From contig CACRSC010000002.1 of the NCBI GenBank assembly GCA_902651635.1, positions 732,472 to 774,863 of the forward strand: a DNA stretch of 42,392 nt, given 5' to 3'. Each line of letters starts with the position of its first letter. Position 1 is the stretch's first letter. This stretch comes from Mastigamoeba balamuthi. Its lineage: Eukaryota; Evosea; Mastigamoebida; Mastigamoebidae. The translations under genes were made by a program, and so were the position numbers. The notes beneath the pieces were generated by a model. That model did no database searches. It was not told where the DNA came from and saw only the letters and a list, made by a program, of their open reading frames with translations. Shown one piece after another: positions 29,565 through 38,700 of this stretch.

Positions 29565-31298
29565 ATGAGCTCAAAGGACTGTTTTGACGGCAGCCACCCT
29601 GGCGCTCAGACCTCCGTTTTGGCTTCGGCGCCCGTCCCTGCAGATTTGGTGGTCCCCAGGAGCAAGCTGATCAGTCTGATGAGCCGTCTCTGCCCCTCGT
29701 GCAGGGCTCTGGTCAACGAGGTCTTTCTGTCCTCATATTCCCCCACCAAATGCGTTGGCATGAGTCTGTGCTCTGTCGACCTCATCGAGTCGTCCTCCAT
29801 TAAGGCCAACAGATCGGCGCTGTTCGAGTGCCTGCCCAAATCCCTGATTTCTGAGGGCATCCTGCCGCTGTTGGACCCTCGCTCTCTGTGCCGATTTGCC
29901 TGCGTGTGCCGTGCTGCTCGTTGCATGTGTTCGTCCCCTGAGCTGTGGCGCAGTATCACTGTCGATCCCACTTCGTCAAAACTACGGTCGCTGGCATCCT
30001 CCCCTGCAGCATCCTCTGTTCAGGGTGTTAGGTTCCAAACCTCGGAATTGCGAAACAAACTTATGTACCAGGATGCTGAGGCCCTCAGTCGCTCGCTATC
30101 TGCCTTGTCCTCTGTGAGAAAGCTCGATTTCGGTGATGTTGTAGTGGGACCAGCTGCATGGGCTGCCCTTGGAGGACTTCATTCACTGATTTCTCTGAAG
30201 GTTCAGAAGGTCAGTGACACGCCCGCGTTCAGTTGTTTCCTCAGGGAACGCGGAGGAGACCTAGTGACCTTCCAATGCAATCGGGAATTCGGAGGTCAAC
30301 TTGGTATTGTGACTGCCTTTGCAGAGCTGGGGCGCTCCCTTCGTCTGGAGAAGCTCAGTTGGGTCCAAATTGAGGATCTCGTGGAAGGCCTGCAGTTCAC
30401 TGGTCGCCGTGCCTTTCAGAACATGAGAATCCTCGGAATGTGTCCTCTTGGCACTGTGGACATGTCAGACGAATTGTTTGGCTCTCTTCTGGCATTGCAG
30501 TTCCCACGACTGGAAGCAATCAGAGGAGACTGTTGTCCTCTGATAATGGGGCTCGCTGTGGCCCATTGCCCAAATATCAGGGAGTGTGGTTACATGATTG
30601 ATCGCAAGCGTGTCCATGCTTGTGTTGCTGCTCAGCCAAGAGTAGGTCCACTGGCATTGGAAAAGGCATTCATAGCCGATCTATTGTACGAGTCGGAACC
30701 CCGAAGCCAGAATCTCTTCTGTCAGTTTCTCATGATGAGTTCCTCGATAAAAAACCTCAATCTCTTTCTCATCCGGGAAGATGGTCTCGCTAAGGTAATC
30801 TGCACGTGCCTGCCAAACCTCAGTGTTCTGAAGATAGAAAAAAGCTATCTGGGTCCCGCTACTGATGAGGTCTCCGGAGCGAAATTGAAGACACTGGAGT
30901 CCGATGAGGTTCCGTCTGCCATTCTTAAGAACCAAATTTGCCTGGACCTCATCAATTTCAAGTGTACCAAGCACAGCAATGAGTTCCCGGTGGTTCTAAA
31001 CTTTCTCAAGGTGGCTAATCATCTCGAAAATGTGGAACTGCGCATTCTTCTGGCCCCTGGTGAGCTGCAGGAGGTACTTGGCCACCTCAGCAATGCCAAG
31101 TCAGTTGAACTGTGGCTCGTACAGGCAGAGCAAGCTCTCTGCCTACCCGTGGTATTCTCGTGGATGTGCGCACATAAGGGATGGTCGTTCTCTATCAGCA
31201 CGCATGAGTCTCTGTCGCACGACACTGCTCTGGCATGCACTCAGCAAGGAATGCGTACACTCATGAATTCTGATGAGAGAATCACACTGTGTAAATAG
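29565..31298 (+). CDS. F-box protein with leucine-rich C-terminal region
   Basis: A single exon encodes 577 residues from an ATG at 29565. An F-box lies at about residues 87-132 (LFECLPKSLISEGILPLLDP, then CRFACVCRAA and SPELWRSI). It is preceded by a Cys-containing segment (RLCPSCRALVNEV) and followed by irregular leucine-rich repeats suited to substrate binding. F-box proteins bridge substrates to Skp1-cullin ubiquitin ligases. Codon usage is less GC-biased than in neighbouring genes, and the lack of introns is unusual for this window. Both features could mean a retrocopy or a fast-evolving lineage-specific family. The frameshifted relative at 13141-14818 is similar over its full length. 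Amino-acid differences between the two cluster in the N-terminal ~80 residues. Confidence 0.85.
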   Translation: MSSKDCFDGSHPGAQTSVLASAPVPADLVVPRSKLISLMSRLCPSCRALVNEVFLSSYSPTKCVGMSLCSVDLIESSSIKANRSALFECLPKSLISEGILPLLDPRSLCRFACVCRAARCMCSSPELWRSITVDPTSSKLRSLASSPAASSVQGVRFQTSELRNKLMYQDAEALSRSLSALSSVRKLDFGDVVVGPAAWAALGGLHSLISLKVQKVSDTPAFSCFLRERGGDLVTFQCNREFGGQLGIVTAFAELGRSLRLEKLSWVQIEDLVEGLQFTGRRAFQNMRILGMCPLGTVDMSDELFGSLLALQFPRLEAIRGDCCPLIMGLAVAHCPNIRECGYMIDRKRVHACVAAQPRVGPLALEKAFIADLLYESEPRSQNLFCQFLMMSSSIKNLNLFLIREDGLAKVICTCLPNLSVLKIEKSYLGPATDEVSGAKLKTLESDEVPSAILKNQICLDLINFKCTKHSNEFPVVLNFLKVANHLENVELRILLAPGELQEVLGHLSNAKSVELWLVQAEQALCLPVVFSWMCAHKGWSFSISTHESLSHDTALACTQQGMRTLMNSDERITLCK

Positions 31299-31943
31299 GG
31301 GCGAACTTCTTGATAAAATTGTATTACCACGAATGATCTAAATCATTAACTCTGGACAGCTACACCATCACGTGACATTGAAGCAGCAGAGGAGAACCTG
31401 ATGCACTGGGATCCTGCGTTCTTAGAGGACCTTTCAGACCGCAGTGACAGTGAGCAGTTGCCTGAATGCACTTCGTCACATCACCGGGATTGTAGTTCGT
31501 TTAAAAAACAGTGCTCAGTGGTGCCTTGGCTCGTGTTCGACAACTTCAGCAACATGATAAAGAAGAGACTCGGTAAGTTGCTGTAATCAGGAACCAATGG
31601 ACCTGTCACTTCAGAAGGGCATTCATTCTTCAGATTGATTGAGATAAGCAGAGCAGCAGAACCTACCTGATGGGACATTGTGTGCACACCCAGAACCATG
31701 GCCACAGAACACGCCAGGGCAGATCAGCCCCCCATTCTCTTGGCCCTCCCCCCCCCATTACACATGCCCACGAACACCCCTCAGACTGAAAACACCCAAG
31801 GACAGAGTGACGACCTGCCTGTTCTCCGAACTGCAGTTCATATCAGACGAAATGAGCCATAAATAACAATAAGGATATTCACAGCCACAGTAAGTCACTG
31901 GCCAATTTTAAGGTACCACTCCGATTCAGCAAAAAAGATCCAG
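31299..31943. other. AT-rich spacer after the F-box gene
   Basis: Non-coding DNA. Short frames near 31680-31866 contain a poly-C run and low-complexity Pro/Thr peptides and are not convincing. Nothing else was seen up to the foldback at 31944. Confidence 0.45.
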
Positions 31944-32082
31944 CCAAAGGGATGAACTAAGCCCTGATCCCCCTGGGGGGTACTTTTAACTCTATAAACT
32001 GGTAGAGGACATGTACTCTACAGGTCTATAGAGTTAAAAAAAGAACCCCCCAGAGGGGCCAGGGCCGAGGTGATCCCTTTGG
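31944..32082. repeat. 139-nt foldback (long imperfect inverted repeat)
   Basis: The ends CCAAAGGGAT and ATCCCTTTGG are exact reverse complements. Inward, GCCCTG pairs with CAGGGC, a ctggggggtact arm pairs with an agaaccccccag arm, and AACTCTATA pairs with TATAGAGTT. A small inner hairpin (gtagag / ctctac) forms the tip. Nearly the whole element can fold into one hairpin. This fits a MITE-like foldback element or a precursor hairpin for small RNA. No flanking target-site duplication is obvious. Confidence 0.75.
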
Positions 32083-33190
32083 AAAACTATTTTATCAGAT
32101 AAACCCTCTCACTCTGTTGCAGTTCAGCTGACAGAAGGGTGAGTGAGCTGCCAGTGGTCCCCAGACACTGCAGCTGTATCCTACCAGTTCTAAAAGTGCA
32201 TTCCCTCTGTTTCTTGGCTGTTTCTTCCCGTTTCTTTGCCTTTATCTCTCTTGGTACTGAGAGCTGGGTCACTGCATAGTTGGGTGAAGAAATTCCTATT
32301 CCCAGTTTTCCACGTAATGATGTATTCTATGTGTGTTAAATCTAATTCCTGAATGATATTATCAAAAACCCTGGATCATTTTTGCTGGAGCAGAGTGGTA
32401 TTAGAGATGACAAATTTACAATACACTATTCCACAGACTGGTATGCACACACTGCACAGGCTCTTCCTTTCCCTGGAAGACCAAGCATGGTACTGTTCTC
32501 AGGGTCCACCATGTTGGCGAAATACACTCTTCAGTGTCTTCATCTGCACATATCCATTCAAACAATTGTATTCTTATGTCTGTCACACTAAAGAGCATTT
32601 CAGTAGTTCATCTCTAGCTTCCACTCTCTCAGGGCTCTGTGTGCAAGGGGTGGGAGCAATATGGTGGTCGTGAGGGTTGACCATCTGGGTATGCATTTGT
32701 AGTTATGCCTACGGTCATCAAGTACTGTGGATTGTTGAACTGCCATTTTGCTTCCTTACTTTCTGTGAAATGAAAATTTGTACATTGTTGGGATTTGTCT
32801 GAAGGCTACTTGGATCATGGATCAGACCACATAAGGCACATACATATGTAGCCAGGAGCCCTTATTGTTATTAGGGGCGCATTCAGTTTCAGTGTCAGTA
32901 GATGTTCAGAGATGTCCTCATGACAGGCTAATGGCAAAAGAAGTTCACTCGTGAATCACTACTAGTCATAATGTGCCAGATGTTCAATAAGAAACAGCTA
33001 GCTGTTCACTGAAACTCTGTTTGTGGCAACTTCAAGAACTTGATTGATGACATTCTTGGAAGCAAAACTGAAGGACATGATCTTTCTGTAACCTTGAAGC
33101 TAACTGCCAAGAAAATAATGACTGCTTCACAGGACAATAAGATACACAGAGTACAGCAGTAGGTCTGATCTTACTTCCATGTAATGCTTG
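32083..33190. other. Gene-free AT-rich DNA
   Basis: About 1.1 kb with no supported gene, repeat or RNA. The short frames have no codon bias. Sequence of this type may be old decayed duplications, as clearly seen downstream. Confidence 0.4.
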
Positions 33191-33266
33191 GCAGTACACG
33201 ATGCCTTCATTGCAGAGGACCTGGTGGTCAGTACTGCACCCTGTAAGAAGACCATACTGCTGAGTT
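33191..33266 (+). pseudogene. Decayed copy of TPR-gene first exon (oldest visible)
   Basis: The stretch from gatgccttcattgcagagga to the ctgag at about 33264 aligns with 34702-34766 of the TPR-gene first exon. Most differences are transitions. Frame is not preserved. It is the most distant recognisable member of the series of partial copies. Confidence 0.5.
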
Positions 33267-33984
33267 ACAGTGGATCTTCATAATGAAAAACGAGTGTTCT
33301 GTTTTCTGTATCCAAGAAGGGGAAGAGGAAGAATGTCTGCCCGTTCTGTAGCTGTAAGTGTAAGTATTCAGAAACGGCAAGGCTCTTCATTGTGCTCAGT
33401 CATATACTAGACCCATTTGAGAATTAATGATATATTCCTGTTCTCCTCTGAGTTCTTCACTCGTTCTTTATTATGATCAGTTTCTCTCAATTGGCAGACT
33501 TTCTTGCCCAGTCATGGCACTTGAGCTCTCCCTAGAGGTTCTCAATGGATTGTGATTGGAAGAATATTCTGGCCAGACCACAACTCGGATTCCCTTTTTC
33601 TTTTTTGTACCTTTTATGAGTCTGCACAGAAGAGTTATCCAGAACGAACCCAGTTCCCTTTCACTGCTTTTTTCATTAACACTTCAGATACTCTATCAAT
33701 GGGAAACGTAGATATTTTTATATTTCTTCAGATACTCTATCAAGTAAATTACAATAATCAAAGAGTCCAGCTTGCCAGTATAAACATCAGATGTCTTCAA
33801 CTCCAATGTACCCAATGATGCTCCTCCATACATTGACTTGGATTGAGTGAGAAGCTGGCCATATTATTCCACGTGGTACTGCTATGCCAGCCCTGTTATG
33901 CTTGCATTTGGCTGGTCTTCTATACAGAGATCTTCTTCTAGACTTATGACTATATTTCTACAAATATATCTCTGGCATTTAGTT

Positions 33985-34040
33985 TTATCACATGGTCTTT
34001 CAGGAAGCAGCCTGTAAGAAGGTCATTATACTGAAGTATT
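33985..34040 (+). pseudogene. Decayed copy of TPR-gene first exon (second)
   Basis: The string agcagcctgtaagaaggtca followed by ttatactgaag aligns with the ...gcggcctgcgaggaggcc.. segment and the GCGCTGAG end of the TPR-gene exon. It is directly followed by the same TGATGACGT-containing leader as the later copies. Confidence 0.5.
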
Positions 34041-34297
34041 AATAATGATGACGTGTAGATATTGGTCATGAGGAAAAGAGAGATAGTACATTCAGATATT
34101 CCTGATTCACAAGATATTCCACAGGGCAACAAAAGGCAAACAGCACATGGATGGGGGATGCAGAGCACAGTAACAAGGGATTTGACTATGCTCTCATATC
34201 TGTTGATGATACAGTGGGCCACATCCAGGATGCCATCTTTGTGGGGAACCTAAGGGTGAGAGCTGCTGCCTGCGAGGAGGCCATCATGCTGGGGTAA
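34041..34297 (+). pseudogene. Decayed duplicate of TPR-gene promoter and first exon (third)
   Basis: The copy has the leader (TGATGACGT at 34046-34054, gtagat, gag-gaaaagagag, ccacagggcaacaa) and then a start-codon region at 34146-34153. The reading frame stays open until TAA at 34295. Relative to the functional gene, almost all codon changes are C-to-T or G-to-A. The copy ends at the same point as the other duplicates, after the codons for AI-x-L. Confidence 0.7.
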
Positions 34298-34517
34298 TAT
34301 GCTGTGATGACGTAAAGATCTGGGTAATGAGGGAAAAGAGAAGATATATTCTGATATGTAACTTCCAGATATTCAAAAACCAGACAACATAACAGACAGG
34401 CACATGGGGGACACAGAGTGCAGCGACGATGCAGTGGACCGCGCCCAGGACGTTTTCTTCACGGGGGACCTGGGGGCGAGTGCAGCTGCCTGCGAGAAGG
34501 CCATCGCGCTGAGGTAA
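34298..34517 (+). pseudogene. Recent duplicate of TPR-gene promoter and first exon (fourth)
   Basis: The leader with TGATGACGT at 34305-34313 is followed by a 37-codon open frame from ATG at 34404 to TAA at 34515, very similar to the start of the TPR gene. A 33-nt in-frame segment is deleted between two CGACGA repeats. The copy ends ...GCGCTGAG followed by GTAATATGC, which resembles a 5' splice site. It may be a decayed duplicate or an alternative first exon. Confidence 0.7.
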
Positions 34518-34624
34518 TATGCAATGATGACGTGTAGATATGGGTCGTGAGGGAAAAGAGAGAGAAGATACGATCAGATTTCTAAGACCACAAGATATTC
34601 CACAGGGCAACAAGACAAACGGGC

Positions 34625-35992
34625 ATGGGGGACGCAGAGCACAGCGACGAGGGGTCCGACTACGCCCCCACGCCTGCCGACGACGCAGTGGACCGCGCCC
34701 AGGACGCCTTCTTCGCGGGGGACCTGGGGGCGAGCGCCGCGGCCTGCGAGGAGGCCATCGCGCTGAGCCCCTCGGACAGCGGCGCCCACTCGCTGCTCGC
34801 CACTGTCCGCCGCCAGCTCGCCGACCACCGCGCCACCGCCGACGCCTGCGCCCGCTGGGGCAGGCTCTGCGGGCCCAGCGCCCAGCAGCTCAAGGCACGC
34901 GGCGGCCCAGCGGCCCCTCTGCGCTGCCCTGCGCCCCAGCGGCTCTTCCTCCGCGTCTTCATCGTTTCTTTCACCGCGTCTCGCCGTCTCTCGAGCTGCT
35001 GCGGCGGTGTCGGGGTGGAGGGGACCGGGAGGGAGAGGTGTGCCCCGCAGGCCGGCGGCGGTCTGCTGGGGCGGGTGGTGCAGTTTTCGTTCACAGGCGG
35101 TTTCGGTTTCGGGTTTTTTTTCTGTCGCGCACGTGCGGGTTGTTTGAGCCGCGCGGGGCGGTCTCCTGTGGTCCGTGGCGGCAAACACCAGTCCTCGTTG
35201 CGCAGACGGGTCTGTCCTCTGTGTCTGCTGCTCTGCTATTGTTTTCTCTTGGAATTTTTGTTAGTATTTGTTTTTTGTACTTAATTTTGTTAATTTGCTC
35301 GCTGTGGTTCGCCCGCCGCAGTGGCTCATCGAGGCGCTCTACTACGAGGGCCGCGCCGAGGAGGCCGCAGAGGCCGCCAGGTCGCTGGCAGCGCACAGGC
35401 CGCGCCGCAACGAGCCCATGTCGCTGTACAACAAGATCAGCGCCGCCTCGATGGTCCGCTGCGCCCGAATCAATTGATTCCCGCCCTCTGACGCCCCTCG
35501 TGCCCTCTCCACTTGCAGGTGGCGGACATGGGCCTCGCCGCCGAGGCCGAGGCGATCCTGAGCGGCTGCGTGCAGCAGGAGGTGCCCGAGGGCTACGAGG
35601 ACCCCGTGTCGCTGCTCGTCCAGTGGATCGAGCGCTGCCGCGACCCCCGCGAGCTGCCCGACGGCCTCGTCTCGCTCGCCGCCGGCCCCGCGGCCCCCGC
35701 AGCCGACGGCGACGGCGACGACAGCTTCGCCAACGACGTGGCTGCCCTCGCGAGGTCGCTGGTCGCCGCGCACTGGATCGACGCGGGCGACGTCGCCGAG
35801 GCCCGGCGGGCGCTGGGCGACTGCGAGGGCTCGACCGACGCCAACGTGTGCGCTGTGCGCGCGCTGCTGGCCGCGAGGGAGGGCAGGGACGAGGAGGCCG
35901 AGACGATGGCGGACCTCGCGGTGCTGGGGGCCAACCCGCTGCTGCTGCGCCGCGTCAACGTCGCCGTCGGCAAGGGCGCCAAGACGCAGTAG
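34625..35992 (+). CDS. TPR-like helical repeat protein
   Basis: Exons 34625-34894, 35322-35453 and 35519-35992 encode 291 residues. An acidic leader (DAEHSDEGSDY) precedes helix pairs of tetratricopeptide character. One is AVDRAQDAFFAGDLGASAAA followed by CEEAIALSPSD (classic TPR spacing with Gly and Ala at the turn and a Pro at the end); the second is GAHSLLATVRRQLADHRATA. Later pairs (WLIEALYYEGRAEEAAEAAR; ADMGLAAEAEAILSG; AHWIDAGDVAEARRALG) keep the alpha-alpha hairpin pattern. TPR proteins are scaffolds; no specific family is recognised. Intron 1 (427 nt) starts with GC after AAG and ends CCGCAG. Intron 2 holds the AATCAATTGATT palindrome. The promoter repeats the TGATGACGT leader at 34525-34533. 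Several truncated copies of its 5' end lie upstream. Confidence 0.68.
34895..35321 (+). other. GC-AG intron in TPR-like gene
   Basis: AAG|GCACGC at the donor and CCGCAG at the acceptor join two phase-0 exons. The donor hexamer is identical to that of the GC-AG intron in the acyltransferase gene. The 3' part of the intron is T-rich (35220-35300). A weaker GT donor inside cannot be excluded. Confidence 0.6.
35468..35479. promoter_or_regulatory. Intronic AATCAATTGATT palindrome (TPR gene)
   Basis: A perfect 12-base palindrome inside the intron starting at 35454, flanked by GCGCCC on the left and CCGCCCTCTG on the right. The same arrangement is found in intron 2 of the nitroreductase genes (1626-1637, 3265-3275, 6360-6371). 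Confidence 0.65.
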
Positions 35993-36062
35993 GCGGGGGC
36001 CTGGCCGAGTGAGTCGCTGACGGCTGCCTCGCCCTCCTATTGCTGTCCCTTCCTGCTTATAG

Positions 36063-36672
36063 ACAGTGGTTGCCAGAGCCAATGCTGCTGCCACTGGGCC
36101 TCACGGAAGTAGCTTGTTCGACTTGGAAGCAACTGGTGAGTTCAAGTGCATTCACGATAACGCAGACTGGTTCATGTGTACGCTTTGCCGACGACAGCCT
36201 GAACCTGTTGAAGAGGAACAGAGGGCCAGGAGGACAGGAAGGGCAGTCGCGTTGTGGACAAAACAGAAGCAGGTGGCAGCTTTTTGTGATAGCCTACGTC
36301 AAAGCTGTTTCAGCAGTGTTGGCCTGCGAGGACGGGAGGGGCCAGTGAACTGGGCTGATGAGCACCTGCACCGCCTCTCCTTTCACACGGGGAGGAGGTT
36401 CTGTGGTTGGGTGGAGGAACAGGTTGGTGCGTGGATTTCGTCTGGGCAAGGGCAAGCCCCCAATGAGAAGAGAGAACCAAATGCCTCGATTTCAGTGTTC
36501 ACGAGCTCAATCAATTGATTAGTTTCTTCCCTCGGGGTTGCATACACCACTGAGCGCGATCACCAGGGATCAGGAGTCCCTCTTGGGTGTGTGACGCTGA
36601 GCGATCCTGGCAGAGTGTCTCCGCTCCACCCTGCAGCCATCGGAAGGCCAGAACTGATCGTTCCAGAAAACG
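36063..36672 (+). CDS. Possible upstream exons of the unknown gene
   Basis: Two candidate exons, 36063-36422 and 36567-36672, are mutually in frame and would splice to 36785-36858 of the next gene. The first has an FKC-x10-C-x2-C cysteine cluster and a basic stretch; the second reads VPLGCVTLSDPG and RPELIVPEN. Between them lies an intron with the AATCAATTGATT palindrome at 36509-36520, a hallmark of introns in this window, which is the best argument that these are real exons. No initiator ATG is seen in the first exon before 36174, and GC bias is weak. Confidence 0.3.
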
Positions 36673-36756
36673 GTGGCAAGATACGGCCAGAATCCCAGGA
36701 CGTCCAGACGATTGCGAGATTCATTCGAGTTGGATTCACATTGCTATTCTTCTCCG

Positions 36757-38097
36757 ATGTCCACACTGGCGCTGATCTACGCAGAGGCCGAGACGGAAGC
36801 GGACCTCCGCTTCGCTCTCGATACTGCGCGGTGGGTGCAGCTCTTTGAGGCGGGTGGCGTCGACCCGCACAGCATCTTTATCTTCGGTTCTGTCCTCGTA
36901 TCGAATATTTGTTTATTGGCATCAGATTTCTGTTTCAATTGATTTTGAATGCTCCTCAGGACATAGACCCGGACCTGCCAGCCCTTGTCGTGCGCAAGTA
37001 CGAAGCGGCCCTGGGGCTGAGCCAGCAGGCACTGGACACTTGCCGCCTGAGGTGCCGCAAGGGCAGCAGCCAACAGGCCCTCGAGTTCCTGCGCGACCCG
37101 AACACGATGGCCGGCATCGGAGCCGTCACGGTTGTGTTCCTGCACCGCTCCGGACGCGCTGGGATAACCTCTGGCGAAGGCCCCAGCGATGAGCAGCTGG
37201 CGCAGGCGGTGACTGCGATCGCTGTGCCCACGCTCGTCGTCTCGGGAAGCTCCACCTTGTCTCTTGCGCTGGCAGAGTCATGATCAACTTCAATTTGAAT
37301 TATTTTGGTCGTTTGTCTATGCGACTCAATTTCATTTATGCAATCTAATTCACAACAGGTTCTGATGGTCCATGACATCGGTGGCAAGGGGGACGCAGCA
37401 TGGGCGTACCAGGACGTCAGCTGCCGTGGGACTGCGACGGGGCACGTCTCTCTCGGTGAGCTTCCCCCCCCCCGGCACAGCACTTGACGCGGCCCCCGCA
37501 GGAACTCTGCTGTCATACCACGTGCTGGGCGCCCTCTACAAGGCCAGCAGCAGGGAGCAGGCACGCCAGCTCCTAGTGGCCTCGCGGAGGGCTGTGAGTC
37601 CCCGTGCCATGTGAGCTCGCATTGCCCACGTTGTGCATTCGTTCACAGCCCGCAGATCCGGATCGAGGGCGACAACAGGCTGCTGCTGGCCGCCGACTTC
37701 TGTGGTCCCCGTCCTATCGCCGGTGCACTGAGCCAGGCGCCACCTGACCGTATCCTGTGCTGGAAGGCAGCGAGAGTGATACTGGGGAACGGCCCTTCAT
37801 AGCCCGCGCACTACTGGAGGTAAGTCGTTGAGGCCGAGGGCCCAGTCCGCGCTGCGACGGCTCAAGAGGCATGTGCAGCCAGTCCAGAGACTGGCGCTGC
37901 CCCAGGGGTTCTGGGACGATGTGTACGACGCGGAGAAGATGCAGAGGACGTGCGAGGACGACTGTCTATACGACGTGGCCGTGCGTGTGCAGCGCCACCT
38001 CGAGGGCAGGGGCCTCGTAGACAGGCACAACCACGCCTGCGGGCTCTGCTACGCCGTCGCGCGCCACCACCTCGAGCACGCGTTTTTCGAGATGTAG
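36757..38097 (+). CDS. Multi-exon gene, unrecognised family
   Basis: A frame-consistent model has exons 36757-36858, 36960-37238, 37359-37455, 37502-37593, 37656-37775 and 37846-38097, about 313 residues. Donors GTGAGC and GTGAGT at the third and fourth introns are strong. The end of the second exon is uncertain, because the chosen donor GTCTCG is weak. The predicted protein has a helical Ala/Gln-rich first half and hydrophobic strands (AVTVVFLH, AVPTLVV, VLMVHDIGGKGD). It ends in a Cys/His-containing C-terminus (CEDDCLYDVAV, then NHACGLCYAVARHH). I recognise no family and no catalytic signature. It might be the 3' part of a longer gene beginning near 36063. An alternative last exon ending at the TAG at 37800 is possible if the 70-nt intron 37776-37845 is retained. 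Confidence 0.42.
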
Positions 38098-38700
38098 TGT
38101 GTCAACTGATTGCAGAGCATGCAGTTTACTCTGGGAGAGAAAGAGGGCTCAGTAAGTTCGTCGCTGCACAGCAACACACGGGGTGCGCGAGGTCGGCATA
38201 CTGAGTACGAGTGTTGTGCAAGCTCGAGGGATATGCAGAATCGCGTCTGTGGGCTCCGCTTGGCAAACGAGTTGTAACTCAATTTTTCCCTCTTGATTTC
38301 TGCCTCACGTCTTTCGCAACGCTCAGAAAACGCCTCTGAGTGAACTGCACAGACATAGTGGAAAACCGCTGGATTGTCTCTCAATCAACTGTCCGTTGCA
38401 CATCGGACCACATGTGGGCGAGATGGTCTGCAGGTCTGGTACAGACGATTTTCTGTGTTGAATTTGTCGTGTCTTGCCGATAGTGGGGGGCCACAGATGC
38501 CCGGGTCTGGAATTCACTACTCATAACACAACAACCTTGAGGAGCACGCACAGCCCTCGAAGCCCATCCCTACAGTTCAGCAAAGCACCCAACAGAGGGA
38601 AAGCAGCTCGGGCAATGTCTCGGAATCAACACGACGGCGACAGTGCTCACCAGCATGTGCCCTTTGGTTGGTGCTCAGATAGCCCTCTTCTTTGTTTGCT
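38098..38700. other. Spacer before the surface-protein gene
   Basis: About 600 bp without a supported gene. An alternative start for the surface protein (ATG at 38614) would need an unannotated intron. Otherwise this is 3' flank of the unknown gene and promoter of the next. Confidence 0.45.

Noticed and set aside
31680-31866. Short frames with ATG near a poly-C run
   Set aside because: Composition is dominated by Pro/Thr simple sequence; there is no promoter or homologue in the window.
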